NCBI GenBank assembly: GCA_030706665.1
Contig: JAUZOB010000186.1
Span: forward strand, 1-6,527
Origin: Bacteroidota bacterium
GTDB taxonomy: Bacteria > Bacteroidota > Bacteroidia > Bacteroidales > Prolixibacteraceae
Direction: 5' to 3'
Length of the DNA stretch: 6,527 nt
The notes beneath the pieces were generated by a model that ran no database searches, was not told where the DNA came from, and saw nothing but the letters and a program-made list of their open reading frames with translations. Positions 5,232-6,527 of this stretch are shown piece after piece (position 1 is the stretch's first letter; every line of letters starts with the position of its first letter). A program made the translations under genes and the position numbers.

Positions 5232-6527
5232 TTAGAAATTAATTTCAAGACCAAGAGTCATTACTTTGTTATTTGGGTATTTCATCCCATTGGAAGATGC
5301 AATTTCGGGATCCCACAGATTTTTGAAATCCTTACTCCAGGTAAATAGGTTAGTGCCTCTTAAGTAAATGCGGAATAAACTGATCTTTTCTTTCATAACG
5401 TTGAACTTATAACCGATCTCCAAATTTTTCAGACGGCAAAAGCTTGCGTCACGAAGCCACCATGTTGATGGTTGATTGTTGTTTACATTAATTTCGTTGG
5501 TGGATAGTCTTGGCCAGAAGACATTTTGACGTGGATTCTCAGTGGTCCAGCGGCTATCGATGTTCGAAAGAATATTCCCTTGTGTCCCACTACTCTGAGC
5601 AGGGAAGAAAAACGTTTCGTCTCCAAGAATGATTGATGAATGAGTAATTCCCTGGAAAAGAAATCCAAGATCCAGATTCTTAAATTGAAGGCTGGCTCCT
5701 AATCCATAAACAATTTCCGGATTTTGTGCGTATCCGATGGCTACCTTGTCATAATCATCAATAGTGCCATCTTTATTATAGTCAGTGTATTTGATGTCTC
5801 CGGGATATACTTTGTTCATAAAAGAAGGTATTGACAAACCTTGTTTTAAAGTTCCATCACTATTGAAATCGTCTGAGGTGTAAAGCCGCTCTGCCAATAA
5901 ACCGAAGATTTGTCCGTATCTTTTCCCTGTGCGGTTTTGATAAGCATATTTTGATTCCGGTTCATCCATCTCTTCGATCTTGTTTTTAGCATAAGTGAAA
6001 GAGCCGTTTATAGAAAGGAACAGGTCTTTAGCTAATTTTTTATTTACGATTAAACTTACATCGATCCCATGATTTGACATTTCTCCCAGATTGCCATAGG
6101 GCAAATTGGTAACACCGGTTGAGGCGGGAACGGAATTTTTTCTCATATAGATATCTGAACGATATTCCCGGTAGTAATCAACATTCAGATCGATCATATT
6201 CAGGAAACTCAATTCGACTCCGAAGTTGGCTTTCTTTGCTTCTTCCCAGGTCATATTGATATCTCCATATTCAGAAACACCAATACCTCCCCATGAATAT
6301 TTTCCATCGGCTCCCCACGAATATCCTGCCAGTCCGGTTGATAATATAGTAAGATATCCGAATCGACGATTTGCAGAGATCTGATCATTCCCTACAAGTC
6401 CATATGAAGATTTTATCTTTAATTTGTTAATGATATTTTGAAGCCCTTCTCCATAAAATTTCTCACTTGAGATTAACCATCCGACTGCTGCTGAAGGGAA
6501 GAATCCATATTTTTTACCGGGAGCAAA
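5232..6527 (-). CDS. SusC/RagA-family TonB-dependent outer-membrane transporter, C-terminal part
   Basis: The frame is open from the right edge to the TAA at 5232 (431 residues visible); SusC proteins are usually about 1,000 residues, so the signal peptide, carboxypeptidase-like domain, TonB box, plug and first barrel strands lie outside. The visible part is beta-barrel. GFFPSAAVGWLIS (8-20), INKLKIKSSYGLVGNDQI (33-50) and PGDIKYTDYNKDG (242-254) are segments typical of the SusC family, and the protein ends NKVMTLGLEINF, with the terminal aromatic residue used in outer-membrane assembly. The protein would import a ligand handed over by the SusD-like partner, powered by TonB-ExbBD. An EF-hand-like loop D-x-N-x-D-G-T-I-D-x-x-D lies at visible residues 249-260 (bases 5748-5783), and a partial one (DFNSDGTL) 29 residues before it. 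The first obvious internal ATG (6254) is not the real start, because the SusC-type sequence continues upstream of it without a break. Substrate unknown. Confidence 0.97.
   Translation of the reverse strand, partial: FAPGKKYGFFPSAAVGWLISSEKFYGEGLQNIINKLKIKSSYGLVGNDQISANRRFGYLTILSTGLAGYSWGADGKYSWGGIGVSEYGDINMTWEEAKKANFGVELSFLNMIDLNVDYYREYRSDIYMRKNSVPASTGVTNLPYGNLGEMSNHGIDVSLIVNKKLAKDLFLSINGSFTYAKNKIEEMDEPESKYAYQNRTGKRYGQIFGLLAERLYTSDDFNSDGTLKQGLSIPSFMNKVYPGDIKYTDYNKDGTIDDYDKVAIGYAQNPEIVYGLGASLQFKNLDLGFLFQGITHSSIILGDETFFFPAQSSGTQGNILSNIDSRWTTENPRQNVFWPRLSTNEINVNNNQPSTWWLRDASFCRLKNLEIGYKFNVMKEKISLFRIYLRGTNLFTWSKDFKNLWDPEIASSNGMKYPNNKVMTLGLEINF

Noticed and set aside
3343..5348. Plus-strand open frames at 3343-3600, 4839-5036 and 5130-5348
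   Set aside because: They lie almost wholly antisense to the SusD-like gene and the end of the SusC-like gene, whose family motifs are unmistakable.
2689..5668. Minus-strand open frames at 2689-2874, 3954-4163 and 5483-5668
   Set aside because: They are alternative frames within the hydrolase, SusD-like and SusC-like genes and show no domain or signal of their own.
1..6527. CRISPR array, tRNA or rRNA gene, insertion sequence or phage genes
   Set aside because: I saw no regularly spaced repeats, no cloverleaf-like or ribosomal sequence, no transposase or integrase motifs, and no terminal inverted repeats flanking any gene.

Overview
The window looks like chromosomal DNA from a gut-type Bacteroidales bacterium, most likely Bacteroides or a close relative. 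The evidence is a SusC/SusD pair, lipoprotein signal peptides of Bacteroidetes style, A/T-rich leaders with little or no Shine-Dalgarno sequence, and no E. coli-like promoters. Every gene I can support lies on the minus strand, so transcription runs from the right edge to the left.

Right to left: (1) the C-terminal 431 residues of a SusC-family TonB-dependent outer-membrane transporter (5232-6527, cut by the right edge); (2) eight bases further on, its SusD-family surface lipoprotein (3361-5223); (3) a strong intrinsic terminator (3269-3314); (4) an exported creatininase-superfamily metal hydrolase (2318-3223); (5) a 500-residue lipoprotein of unrecognised family (614-2116); (6) a second strong terminator (521-572) that closes the cluster; (7) about 370 bases of non-coding DNA with several symmetric or repeated short motifs; (8) the first 51 codons of another lipoprotein gene, probably fimbrillin-like, cut by the left edge (1-154).

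Genes 1-5 read as a small nutrient-uptake locus. SusD captures a ligand at the cell surface and SusC imports it with TonB energy. The exported hydrolase would act in the periplasm, and the unknown lipoprotein may help binding or processing. No glycoside hydrolase, polysaccharide lyase, sulfatase or regulator is visible here, although the locus may continue past the right edge. The only recognisable enzyme belongs to a superfamily best known for C-N hydrolysis, so an amide or otherwise nitrogen-containing ligand is possible, but this is inference. The terminator after susD suggests that the pair is made in excess over the two downstream genes. The left-edge gene is a separate transcription unit.
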